From: Aptenodytes patagonicus
Lineage: Eukaryota; Chordata; Aves; Sphenisciformes; Spheniscidae
NCBI RefSeq assembly: GCF_965638725.1
Contig: NC_134949.1
Location: 122,510,294-122,574,293, forward strand
Reading direction: 5' to 3'
DNA: 64,000 nucleotides
Made by a program: the position numbers and the translations under genes. Shown piece after piece: positions 52,254 to 64,000 of this stretch (its first letter is position 1; every line of letters starts with the position of its first letter). The notes beneath the pieces were generated by a model. The model saw only the letters and a list, made by a program, of their open reading frames with translations, was not told the origin of the DNA and ran no database searches.

Positions 52254-52305
52254 TAAATGGCCCTCAAGCTATCTTCTGTTGGAGTCGTAAGGCTCAATTT
52301 TCAAG
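52254..52305 (+). other. Weak candidate exon (unknown)
   Basis: Acceptor TGATGTCTCTGCTGCAG. After two leading bases it is open (NGPQAIFCWSRKAQFS), with donor GTAAAC. The phase fits the one-base overhang left by the candidate exon ending at 51,966. Confidence 0.15.
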
Positions 52306-52632
52306 GTAAACTTGCCCCTATTTTTAACAAGCCAGACCGAGAAATAAAGTAATCCTGATTCAGTAGTGAAAGCACTTTAAAAGTTGCACTCGCTTCTGGA
52401 GTAGGCTGAATGAATGGAGACTGTAATCGTTTTAGCTGTCAGGTTTTAATCCACTACTGCAAATGTGAGCTATAAATTGTGCAAACTTGTATTCCTTCTG
52501 TGCTATAAATTGTACAAACTTTTCATAGCTATCATTCTCGCATGAAGATATATTAACATATTTGTAATGGAAAGTAAATGTCATTTGTAATCTTAAACTA
52601 CAGATCTCTGCTATTTCTTCCCCCATGTATAA

Positions 52633-52672
52633 GTGTGTGTGTGTATATATATACACACACACAAACACACAC
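52633..52672 (+). repeat. (TG)n(TA)n(CA)n palindromic microsatellite
   Basis: GTGTGTGTGT, then TATATATATA, then ACACACACACA with one interruption. The order makes the tract self-complementary, so it can form a cruciform. Confidence 0.9.
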
Positions 52673-55600
52673 ATAAACCGGATTCATGACCTACAGATGC
52701 GATCCTGTTAGCACAGTTAGGTGGGCTCCTGTTCCTCCAATAAAAAGAGGTTCGTCTTTCTCCAAGCAATTTTTGGTACCTAGCAATATTATTTTATTGC
52801 TATATTAATACTAAGTGCCTGTTTGAATGACCAAAAAGTGGAGCATCTTGAAAAACTAATGTTACTTACTTAATATGTTTTTTTTAGAAGAAATCTTACT
52901 AGGGTACTGTTTTCAGTTTGTGGGAAGTGATAACTGAATTAGGTATGGCCTATGTCTGCCACGGATATTGTGCTCTCTGGGCTGGAAATCAAGTGACTTA
53001 TGAGAACTACTTAGTCAAATTAGACTAGTAGATTACAGTCACCTAAACAGCTAGAAAAAATGAGAATCCTATATATAAAGTCCCATTTTAAGATGAGATC
53101 AAACCTGGTCAACTGGAGTGCAAAAAACTGCCTTACAAAAAGGCAGAAGAATTTCTTAAATTCACTTTTTTAAATTTGAGAAAGATTAAAACTGCTGCAA
53201 GTGAGAAACATCCTTTGCATCAGGAGAACTAAATTCACTAAAATATCTCCACTATGGTAGCATATGTATAACATCCCTTCTGTTATATGTAGTCAAATGT
53301 TTTTTCAATCTTACTACATACGTGTACACAACTATTTTATCTGAGCTGTTTATTTCAGAATCTTTCTGAGCTTTGGCTGCATGCTTTATCCTGAACTTGA
53401 AATCAGCATAGAAAGGAAGGAGCCGTTTTGAGGTTAAGCTTAAGGACTAGACTTATTTTTCTGGTTTGGGAGGCATATCAGTATATTGGTCGCTATCAGT
53501 GTATGTCTTTCATCCTGTCAATCTTGAAACCATAAGAGAGAATAATATGCTGAAGATGCACAAGTTTAACCAGCTTTTCAGGAGCTTGAGCTGTAATTTT
53601 TAACAAAGCATGGGAAGTAACATTCTGTAATTTCTCTTATGTTGTTACTGATGGCAAGATTAAAAATGGAGAGAAGGTAGACAGCTTCTTAGCCTTTGTA
53701 ATGATGTAACTTAAACACTACAGATTCCTTTTTTTAGTGTGGTTATTTCCTCTTTTTATAGAATTAGATTTTTAGGCATGGAATTCTCATTTTAGTGAAG
53801 ATGATGTAAACTTCTTGACTTAGTCCCAGGATTTCACTTGGTAACCTTTTAAATTCATACTAGAGGTGGCGCCTCTGATTCCCTGCAAACCGTGGCTTTG
53901 TCTTGACAGACACTAACTTTCAGTGAACCAAAGTAAGCTCATGGCAACAAACATACCAAGAGAAAACAGTCTGGGTGAGATGTAGCGCTGATGACTTCTG
54001 TAGGAATTTGAAGTTCACGCATTTAACAAGATGGCTGGAGTCTTTCACTTCTTCAACATCTGTGTCCTACAAGAACCTTGTTCAGGGCTTGTCTTGTGAG
54101 GGAAGATGAAAAAGAAGGGGTCCTACAATCCTATTGACTACTTTAAAGAAGAAATATACTAATCTCTAGGCAAGCCAGATCCTAAAACAAAGTTCTGTCT
54201 TCAGTTCATTGTTTTGTGTCATCGCTGGGTGATGGGTGTAACATCATCTTCTGAGTGTATTTGATCTCTTCTCAAAGTGTGCAACTTGGCAAGCTTAATC
54301 TTTGTGAGGTTTTATATGAGCGCTGTAAGAGCTGTGGGAGTTTGATGGAGGAATGGGATGAGTTGTGTTTGAACTATGAGGTGGATGAACCGTGAAGTCC
54401 ACTGTAGCATCATGCCCTTCCTGCGCTTTTATCAGGCTTATCTTGTTTCAGTCTTTGTTGGCCCTCCTCTCTGTGACCTTTCCTTACTACTCCCCATATA
54501 AATGTTTCATCTCTTCACTTACTTTTTTCTGTCCCTGCCTTTGCTGAGGAGACAAGTCTCTTGAGGACGCAGAATTCAGGGTGTCTCTTCATAGTAATCA
54601 ACCTGCTGCCACCACACAACTTCAGTGAATAAGGATCATATTGTTACATACCAGCAGAACTGTACTTATATGTGTAGTTGGGTACTGATTAATAGTTAGC
54701 ATGTTAAAAACTTGCAAATGTGAGGGTTTCTAAGGAGTTCAGTGGCTTGTTTTCATAGCTGTCTTCACTTTCTGCTTGAATCAAACTTGAAAGGTTTTTT
54801 ACATCTATTATGTTGGGAAATCAGAGCATTGTATTACAATTTTGCAACTTGATTTTTTCCTAGTCGAAGATAGCCCTACAACCATAATGTGACTTTTAAC
54901 AAATTTTCCTGATTACTAGGTACTGAAAAACAGATGACTTTTGAAGTACCCACAGGGGAGAAATTTGTAAGCTACAGTAAATAAACCTCCTCATGCTGCA
55001 GATTTGTGACTTACAGTAGATAAACCATTAGCACTAACAATAACGTTAATGTTCTTACCCTCTTTAAGGAAAGGAATTTTTATCCTGGAAAGGGGTATTA
55101 AGGCATTTCAGTACAGGGAAATTACTCTCTTCAGTATTATTAACCATGCAGACTTCTAAAGGTCATTTACAGAAGGACCATAACAAAGTAGCCTGCTTTC
55201 CGGAACAAGCATGAAAAATGCCTGTGCATATGGTGCCCTCCCCCTGTAACCTGCATTCTTCAGAGGAGCCATCTTATCAGCTATAAATATTTATATACTG
55301 AGAATGAGCACCTCTTTTCTAACTGCTTGATGTATGTATCTTTTAAAAAAAAAAAGTCGTGTCTTCTGTATCTAGTTTTTTCTCTTGGACTTTGTTTGTG
55401 TGCATGTCCTGGTTCTCTCTTGCATAGCCTTGAAATAATTCCCAACCCTTGGCAGAAATGCAGAGTGTTTGTAGCCTGGAACTTGGCGACACCATATTTG
55501 AGTGATCCCATCGCTCCCTCAGCTGCTTAGCAGTTAGAAAGTGCTGCTGTGGAATAGTGTTTGCAACATCCAGCTTGTTATGACTAAAGCTGAAATCTGT

Positions 55601-57499
55601 CTATTCTTCCAATAAACTCTTGCTTCTACCTGTCTCTTTTTGTAGTGAGGAAAACCTTAACCTCACTGTATGTGTGCTTTGAAGGAGTCTGTACTGCATA
55701 AATACTTGTACCTCAACTCTAGTGAAATATATGGAAAGCCTTCCTTTTTTGTGTGTCTGTTTTTATCATTTCGTTGGTGCCTCTGAACTTCTTACCACCA
55801 CTGGTAATGTATTCAGCAGGATTATTCCTGTCCTTCTATCTTAACATTTGAAGAATCTTTTACCCCAACGAAGGATTGAAACTTTTCCGATTGTTGTTGA
55901 GATGCAGGAGACTGATTTATGTGGAACTGATAGAAAGCACACTTGTCGTCTGGAAAGGAAACTTGTCACATGCCCTTACACAATTTTTTGTGCCATTCAA
56001 CTACACTTGCAGTCAACTGATAATTCTGTTTAATATAGAAATAGGATTTATATGTGGAATACGCTTTTTTAAAATTTTTATATATGTATCTACCATTTAC
56101 CATTTCATCTTGCAAAACATTGTTCTTTCCCTTATCCCATTGCATATATCAGCGGCATAGCCTTGTGGGCACACCTGAAATGGTTTTGCTCTTTTGTGAA
56201 AATTCTAGGCATTTTGGAGGGGAATCGGTACCCTGATGGAAAAAGGAAACAGAAAAACCTTACTTTGGGATATACCCTGCCTTACGCAGTTAAGCCCTTT
56301 TTACTTCAGTTCGTTAGTGTGTTCTTAAGCATATTTTAAATAGGAGACATTACCTCTAGCAATTGAGCTTTAACATACTGAATTCCTTGTTTAAGCTTTA
56401 TGCAACTTTTGCATTCTTGACAATGTAGGAGAATCCTTTATCCTCCATATGTACTGTTGTCTGATAAGCAACCTTTCTAGTGTAAGGAAATACCTTAATT
56501 TTACAAATGCCCAAGGGTCTGTCCTTATCACTATGTGAAAAATAGCACAGGAAGTTTCAGTATCTGTTCATTCAACATTTGCATTTCTTCCCAATAAAGC
56601 TGCTATTTAAAGTGCCGTTTTGTCTTTTCATTGTCTGCTGGAAGCATATTTGTATTAAATGGTATACTACTATCTTTAGGTAACATCAGGTAGATCTTTG
56701 GAATATTTTTTTTTTTCCCCAAGGTGTCTTTTCCTTTATCGAACTACATACCATTGCTTTAATTGGGTTGGTTTTAAAAGAAGTATATAATTTTCTGTAA
56801 AGCTGAGAACCGATGACCCTACTTATGGAAAAGAGTTCCAGATGTTAGCACAAGTAAAACTAACTAAATAAAATGGTCTGCTTCATAAAAGAAATGAAGC
56901 TTCAGTAACTAACTCCTTGCAATATGTCAGCTGCTTTAGACTCAAGTATGTTCTCTATATTAACCTCGGAACTATTATTTGTATTGTTTTATTACTGAAG
57001 TTCTCTAAATATTCTGCTAAAGGTGCCTGCCTTTAGGTGATCTTTGATTTCAGAGAGACTGAGGAGGATTATTGAATTGTATTCTGTATAGCAGGTACTG
57101 CTTATCGTATATGTTTCTTATTTGAAGTCGAAAAGAGATTGTGTCCTCTTCTTTAATCTCTTTTTAAACACAATTTGTCACGATTTCCTTGACTAAAATG
57201 TAGCATTTATTCACTGTGTTACTGTTTTTAGAGAACTTTGGCCGAGTCCTCTTAAAGCATGTTGTGTGCCAAATGAGTAGAAGCCAAAATTTGGTAATCT
57301 TTGTATGAGTCAGTGCATGCATACTTTCATTATTTATATATATTTATATTATATAAAAATAATTTCATAAGTCAGAACAGTTTCGTCTGTTCATGCTTTT
57401 TCTAATTCTATGTCATTTCCTACGTAGTCTGTAATATTTCCTAAAGGGTCAGGATCATCTACAGATGGAATACTGGTTTCTTCAAATAAGTTAGTATGT

Positions 57500-58298
57500 T
57501 GTCATGGGTTGACCTTGGCTGGCTGCCAGATGCCCACCCAGCAGCTCACTCACTCCCCTCCTCAACAGGATGAGGGAGAAGATGGGGTGAAAAAGCTCGT
57601 GGGTTGGGATAAAGACAGGGAGATTACGTAACAATTACTGTCATCGACAAAACAGACTTGGCTTAGGGAAAATTAATTTAATTTATCACCAGTTAAAACA
57701 GGTTTGGATAGTGAGAGACAAAGACAAATTGAAACAAGACCTTTCCCCCTCCTTTATCCCAGGCTCAACTTCACTCCTTCGTTCCCGACTCTTCTACCTC
57801 CCCCGTGCCCCAGGCAGCACGGGGGGCTGGGAAGCAGGGTCTGTGGTCAGTCCGTAACAGGTCCTCTCTGCTGCTTCTTCCTCTGCATGCTTTTCCCCTG
57901 GTCCAGCGTGGGTCCGTTCCACAGGCTGCAGTCCTTCGGGATAAACCTGCTCTAGCCTGGGTCCTCCATAGGCTGCAGTGTGGATATCTGCTCCATTGTG
58001 GTCTCTCCATGAGCTGCAGGGCAATACCTGCTTTAACATGGTCTCTCCAGGGGCTGCAGGGGATCCCTGCTGGGGTGCCTGGAGCACCTCGTCCTCCTCC
58101 TCTCACCTTGGTGCTCGCAGGGCTGTTTCTCACACTTTTCCCCTCACTGTCAGGCAGCGTTTTGCCCTTTCTTACACTTTCCTGAGGCGCCACCATCTTG
58201 GCTGAGGGGCTCAGCTGTGCCCTGCTGTGGGTCCATTGGAGCCTTAGAGAGGTCACCCCTGCAGCCCCCCGCTGCTGGCACCTGGGCATCTTGTAACA
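57500..58298 (-). mobile_element. Second avian endogenous retrovirus LTR (different family)
   Basis: It starts TGTCATGGGTTGACCTTGGC on the plus strand and has the recurrent CTGCAG...CTGCTCCA-type units (57,920-58,080) that I know from a GC-rich bird LTR family; its sense direction is the minus strand. The right end is placed at TGTAACA (58,298) but is uncertain, and I see no target-site duplication, so the element may be truncated or its end diverged. No retroviral genes adjoin it. Confidence 0.75.
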
Positions 58299-61200
58299 AA
58301 AAGGATTTAACCTTGCTGTTTGATGCTAAGTGACGTGGTGCTCTGTGTAGATACACACACATATGAAGCTTGTACTACACATATTATTTTTATAGCTATA
58401 TACTTTTTATTACATATAAATTATATGTGTTGCTTGTGATGAAACCAAAAGGGTCAGATAACTGGGGTGAATGCAGTACTTAGATCACTGCATTGTACAC
58501 AGATATATTCAATTGCCTTACAGTGCTGGGGTCAGGACTGTACCTGTGTGTTAGTGCCACAGAGCAGAGAATATCCTGGTGTGTGCTGCATCTGTAGCTT
58601 TATAGGTCAGTAAGATGTTTTTAGGAGAATATGAGAATCCTCATAATTAAATGTTAGGAATTTTGTTAAGTGCTTGCTTAGTCAGTATAACCCCAACAAC
58701 TGGAACTATAACCTTCTGCGGAGTGTTTGTGCGACCCCTTTCACTGGGAAGTTCTGTTGTGGAAGAAAAAAGTAATTTCCAGAAAGTTAGGAAAGCATCC
58801 TCATTTTCAGGATTTGTTTTAATGCCTGTTTTGTTCTTGCCCCAAAGAACAGGCTTCTCTCACAACATGCTGCTCAGTGGTGCTGGGCAATTCACTGAGA
58901 AGTGATTTCTTTTTGAAATGAATTTTTTTTTTTTTTTTAATAAAACAAGAACAATGAGCGAGTCTGCCATTCACCTTCATTGCTTTGGGGTCTTTTATTT
59001 TGGTGAAGTGCAGGGAGGTTAGCCATCCCTTAGGGATGCTACTCATGTTCAGGGCAGGTTCAAGGAATGCTTATGTATTTTGTGAGGTCTCCTTCAGAGA
59101 GTTTTGCCCTGAGATCAAAGTTCTTGAATTGACATTCTCAAGGAAATCAATGACTAATTAGAAGAAAAAAATAGAGGAGTAAGCCACAGAGAATGACTGT
59201 TACCAACCTGTGTCTGAACAACAGGGTTAAGTGTGACCAGAAGGAAGGCGAATAACAGAAATACTTGTCTAAATGACATAATATATGTCTGTTCTTGGAT
59301 CTGAAAGTGCTCCTAATGTCATGCAGAAGAGTTAGGAAGACAGAGCTTTGAAGAGATTCAGAGTAGAAGGCATACGGGTGGGAGATGTTGGCTACGTCAG
59401 TCAATAGTGATGTGGTCTGACACAACTGCTGATAAAGCTTGGTAGGCGCTGAATAATTCCTCCTATTAAAGCACTGTTTTGAAAATCTGCTTGATGAAAT
59501 CTGCTATAGCAAACTGCTTTTGCCATACTGCTGCATTTATGTAACTGATGATCCCGTTTCCTCTAAGAGTTCAGAAGAGCAGATGCTTATGAAGGACAAA
59601 CTGACCTACACTGGAGTAGTTCAGAGAACAGAGCCATCTGTGCTTTTCCTTATATCACCAACTTTATCCCATCTCTGCCCTACTAGACCTTTTTATCTTA
59701 TGGTTTTGCCTAGGAGGAGGGGAAAGGGAGTGGACACACAGATCTTGAACTCTCTCAGCTTACGCTTGTGCTGACTCTGGGCTTTTTCTTCCTTCTTACC
59801 CTTCCCCCAGCATAACTGTTGCTTTGGGGCAGAGGTGGAGAATGTGAAGTGAAAGAACTCAGAACATCTGGTATTTTTTTTTCTTTTCCTTTTTTCATTG
59901 TCCCCATTTCAAATGATCAGCTATCAAGTTCAGACAAGAATGGGGATTTGCACAGCATAGCTACACGGGATTAGGTTAGGCCTACAAGTAATGAAGTCTT
60001 GGGATAGAAGTCCATCACTGCTGTCCAAGAAAGACTTGATAGCTCTGACCTATTCCTTTGGCTGTCCTCTTTCCTCTAAGAGCATCAAGCTGGGTTATGA
60101 GTCCTTTGATTCCAATCTGTCTAATGTTAGAGACAGTTATGTTGGCCTACTCAGAAAGGAGGAGCACAGATCTAAACTGTGTCCGTAATTTCTTTGCTTT
60201 TCAGTCCGGTGACTGAAAACACAGCTCACAGGTCCACCATCTCCACCACCCTATTACTTCTGAGCTCATGCAGGGATATGAAAAAGGAATCCTTGCGGTT
60301 AGGGTGGCTTTAGCTGCAGTGGAGGTAAGTAGCAATGATAGATGAAAATGTTGCATTGAGAAGGCAGAACACTGGAGTAATGCTGGACCAATATGATGAA
60401 ACATGGGAGAGTTCACGTAGAGTTGTGTAGTGGGAATCTGTAGGAAAGTGGGGGAAGAAATTTATCAGCTACCCTCTGGTATATTTACATGACCTTCTTG
60501 ACTTGCAAGTAATATAGCAGTGTCCACCTCGCTATAGGAGGTGGCCCAAGGGGGAGTGGAAGCAGTTGTGCTGTGACAGTTGATAGAGGAATAACGAAAG
60601 AGTTAATCTGCAAAAAAAAAAAAGGCATAATCATATTATTCTGTAGTTGGGCTATTTCTTGCTGAGGCAGTAAAGGAAGAAACAAGGTTACTTGTTATGT
60701 GGACTGGAGAGATTAGAAAACTGGTAAGGGAAAGATGCCCAGTGAAATAGAAGTGATCCAGTGCTACACAGGGCTTTCAAAACAACTGTGCTCTACTCTC
60801 TGAAAAGCTAGAGTTAAAAAGTTAAGAGTGGCTAAGTTAAAGGTGAGATGTGACTATCAGCCTCTTCTTGGAATAGTACACTAATACACAAATAACATAA
60901 AACTAGCACTTAGGTATTACAGAGCACTCAGACTTTGCTTTCTTTTTGCTAAGGCTGGACTCCAGGCTTTGGCCACTTTTCTCTTTTGTTCTGAGTGTAT
61001 CTTCCAAGTGCCATTGCTTAGTGATCCTCAACCCATGGAGACAGCCAGATTAACAGTTCTGAAATAAAGCATGACTGCCTTCATTTTATGTAATGTAAAT
61101 AGCAGAACCAATCTGCTTTATCTGATTCTGTTAGCCTTCAGTATAACTATAAACCATTACTTACTGGCAGTTGAGATCACTGCTCAAGTTCAAGTTTGTG

Positions 61201-64000
61201 AAACAAAATAGACTTTGAGTGTCTAAGAGAGCACAATACTTTCACATCTAGCAGTGATACCATTCATTTTCCTTGTCCTCCTTACTGAATCATTCTTGAA
61301 GTTAATGCCAGGCTACTGTTAAGGCTATCTTGTAATTCTTGTGTTTCAGATTTTTAGTGTAACAGAAGTTGTTTTGAAGGGGGAGGGGTCAGAACTTGCC
61401 AACTGCAATTGTGTTAACGAAGCTTTTTAACAAACCCCCAAAACAAACAAAAAAAGAAAACAGCTTATTACTACACCTCTGTAAGTAAAGACTACTAAAA
61501 AGAAAAAAATGAAAGTTGTGAGTGCTAAGAAACTCCTAAAAGTTTGATCTAAAAATAAGAAATGAATTCATCCTTTACAAGGTCTGGGGTTCAGAATGAA
61601 GTAAAAAAATATTAAAGTGAAAATAAAACAAGATATTTATTTTATTTTTTAATAAGGGTTTTAGAAACAGTTGAGTGATGCAGTGGATTTTCCATCATGT
61701 TAAATCTTTTAAAATGAAAGCCAGCCTTCTCTTTAAAAAGATACTGTAATTCAGTCACAGTTCACTCAGTACTGGAATTACTGGGTGAAATGCTGTCAAG
61801 ATTAAAAACAGCCTATGTATGTACTACAAGATTAGAAACAGCCATTCAAATTGTGCTAGCTAGACTATACAACAAAATGATCTTATCACTGCAGCCTTTG
61901 CTTGCTTTCCTCCTAATGTTAATTCCATTTGATTAAACTGGGAACTCCGTAAGGGAAAGACTTTTGCTTTGGTTATATAGCCCATACTATCCTGAAACAT
62001 TTTAACTGTAATGCTTGGGAGCTGTTTGAGTACTGTTGGTAATATGTAGTCATCAGCAACATTTCTTACGTGGATGAAGATGCAGAATGTAATGACTCTG
62101 GAAGATCCCCAATTCTTTAACTTCTCATTTCCAACCTTATAATTTAGTTTCTCTGCTGCTTGTAATACCCATGTGCAAAACATGTTCTTGTGGTTCATGA
62201 TCAGACTGAATTAGGTTTCTGTTCCAAGTTACACTATTAACTTTTACTGTGATTTAGAATGCTTTCCTGCCATAGTTTCCCCAGCTTTGAAATGGGGATT
62301 GTCATTCTCATTTGCTTCAGAAGGGATGATATTAATGCCAATAACCAACTACCTAATCGCTTCTCATCTATTGGAAGAAAAAAAGGGACTAAATTTTCAA
62401 GAAATTAATCTCTGAACTCTCTCTAAAGAAATAATTTTGTATGTTTGTTAAAGTTCTGAGCACCTTGCTCAGGTTAAATTAATAATTATTAATAGTTTGA
62501 TGTCAGTTAAAGAATGAGAAATACCTTCGCCCATAAGTGTGTGAGTTAATATAGCCTGGGAAACTCAGTACTGTTTTAATGAAAGACAAATGGTGGAAAA
62601 CAGCAAGCCAGCTGTTAACCTGGATGACAAAAAAGTCTGTTGCCTGCATCTCAAACTTGTCTGAGAACTTCTGAGCGGTATAGGTCTGATATGACCAAGA
62701 ATGTTCTTCATAACCATCCTCTTGAACTTTGACCCTAAGGTCTTGAAGTAATAAAGTGTGTTTTGGACAGTGTGTCCCTGCTGTAGTACTTCAGCAAGAA
62801 CAGACGAAAACCTGGTAGTTCCTGTGGAAGTAGTTGTGGAGGACTTTCCTACAAAAACACTTAAAGCTTGCATGACTGAACGAGATAAAGTGACAATGCC
62901 ATGGCAAGAAAATAAACAATGTCCTTAACTGCTTGCAAATTTGTTATAAACAGAAAGACCATTTGTGTTGTTAGTCTGGGGCTTCCACCACAGGTGTTGA
63001 TAAATGTCAAAACTAGGTTGATAAATGTCTCCATTTTTCCTGTTTTTAGAAAGTAAGGAGTTTCTTATTTGTTAGACTCTTGAGCTGTCTTCTGACTTAG
63101 AGTGGAGAAAAGAATGCCTTGCTATTACACCTGTTGCCTGCTTGGTGGGTTTATAGTGATTTTTCTTCCTTTGTGGTCAGGTTATCCTTTCCCCATAGCA
63201 GAAGATAGATACCATGAATACAGAAGTGACCTTCTCAGCAGTTTGATCATTGCCACAGAATTGAAAAGCATTTGCAATGGTGACTAGCTTTATTAATCTC
63301 ATTTGGGTGCTTGGCAAAATATACAAGAAACAGTGGAAGTTAACATTTGTGAGGGTTTTTACAGTTAGAAGTCACTCCTGTAAAGACCAAAAAGGCTGAA
63401 AAATTTGACTGAAACTGGTAACCGTATTAATGATCTGATCTCCAAAGAGCAAGAATCAAACTTGCATGAATGTCTCAAACTGGTTTTGTTTGCCAACATC
63501 TATCTAAAATTACCAGGCTTTGCTGAAACTGAGTCCTTTTATTAATACTAGTCTAAAGACTTTCCCACGTAACATGAGAAAACAACAAAACCTGCTGTTA
63601 GTCTGTGATACTCTCACGTGACATCCTGCTTGGGGGTATTTTGTCATAATTTGGAATGCTTGAGAAGGATGTGGGGGTTTTATCTGGTTGGTTTTGTTTC
63701 TTTTTTTTCCTGTAGGAGGAGGAAGGTGACTGATAAGTTGCCTCAGGAATTACTTCTTGAATTGTCTGCCCAAATTATCTTGTGAATGATTATTTAGGAA
63801 TAGAAATGCTGTGCTGCATTTTAAGGAAAACAAAAATATGATTTTTTTCCTGTGAAACTTGTCCATATAAAGACGCATAGCACTGAAATAACTAAATTGC
63901 TCTAAATTTATACCTCCTCTGGCTTTATTGCACTTTTCTATGTAAACATGTCCTTCGAAGAGCACAGACAACTTTAAATAGAAACCATAATAAAGTTTTG
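58299..64000 (+). other. ITSN1: ITSN1 first intron, distal part to window end
   Basis: AT-rich sequence with short T- and A-runs (for example 58,922-58,939). No exon or mobile element recognised. A stretch at about 60,277-60,327 resembles an exon but is unsupported. The EH-domain start of ITSN1 was not found and should lie beyond 64,000. Confidence 0.5.

Larger units (their letters stand above)
50662..57499 (+). other. ITSN1: ITSN1 first intron, middle part
   Basis: AT-rich intronic DNA between the two LTRs. It holds two weak candidate exons near 52 kb and a TG/TA/CA microsatellite at 52,633. I see nothing else that I can support. Confidence 0.5.

Noticed and set aside
57771-58289. 172-codon minus-strand open frame
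   Set aside because: It lies wholly inside the second LTR, is low in complexity and follows the LTR's repeated units; a composition by-product, not a gene.
60277-60327. Plus-strand exon-like stretch GYEKGILAVRVALAAVE with GTAAGT donor
   Set aside because: Phase 0 but does not fit the phase of the other candidate exons; single short decoy likely by chance.
37085-64000. ITSN1 EH-domain exon with the canonical intersectin start
   Set aside because: Searched for by eye in the plus direction and not found; presumed to lie beyond the window.

Overview
This is vertebrate nuclear DNA, almost certainly from a bird and probably a neoavian. It has long AT-rich introns, a few CpG islands, and two long terminal repeats of endogenous retrovirus families that I know from bird genomes. 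It contains no bacterial or phage genes. Most long open frames are chance frames in introns or CpG islands, so the genes were read exon by exon from splice sites and from protein similarity recalled from family knowledge. No search was run.

Layout. Positions 1 to about 5,040 hold no coding exon I recognise. By synteny with human chromosome 21q22.11 (SON, DONSON, CRYZL1, ITSN1) this should be the 3' end and downstream flank of SON on the plus strand. DONSON (minus, 5,286-11,589) is complete, with ten coding exons and about 564-567 residues, and starts in a CpG island at about 11.1-11.85 kb. CRYZL1 (minus, 14,283-35,136) is complete, with twelve coding exons and 349 residues. Its 5' untranslated exon lies in a second, large CpG island (about 35.7-37.7 kb). 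That island also drives a plus-strand transcript, by synteny ITSN1, whose first exon ends at 37,084. Everything from there to 64,000 looks like the very long first intron of ITSN1. I find no ITSN1 protein-coding exon in it.

The genes are arranged as convergent SON/DONSON 3' ends, tandem DONSON and CRYZL1, then divergent CRYZL1/ITSN1. DONSON is a replication-initiation and fork factor, CRYZL1 a quinone-oxidoreductase-like protein, and ITSN1 an endocytic scaffold. They share a neighbourhood, not a known pathway.

Most interesting points: (1) a textbook U12-type AT-AC intron in CRYZL1, needed to restore the reading frame, and a likely second U12-type (GT-AG) intron in DONSON; (2) the last DONSON intron is 279 bp, a multiple of three, and free of in-frame stops, so its retention would insert 93 residues; (3) downstream of the ATG-bearing exon 1 of the ITSN1-side transcript there are phase-compatible, CpG-containing candidate coding exons (38,630 and 47,751, more weakly 51,927 and 52,254) that match no protein I know; (4) the divergent promoter has four same-orientation CCAAT boxes in two pairs 43-44 bp apart and a perfect palindromic PAR-bZIP/C/EBP site; (5) a solo LTR has a clean 5-bp target duplication; (6) one CRYZL1 splice acceptor has an almost pure poly-C tract with strong G-quadruplex potential on the other strand.
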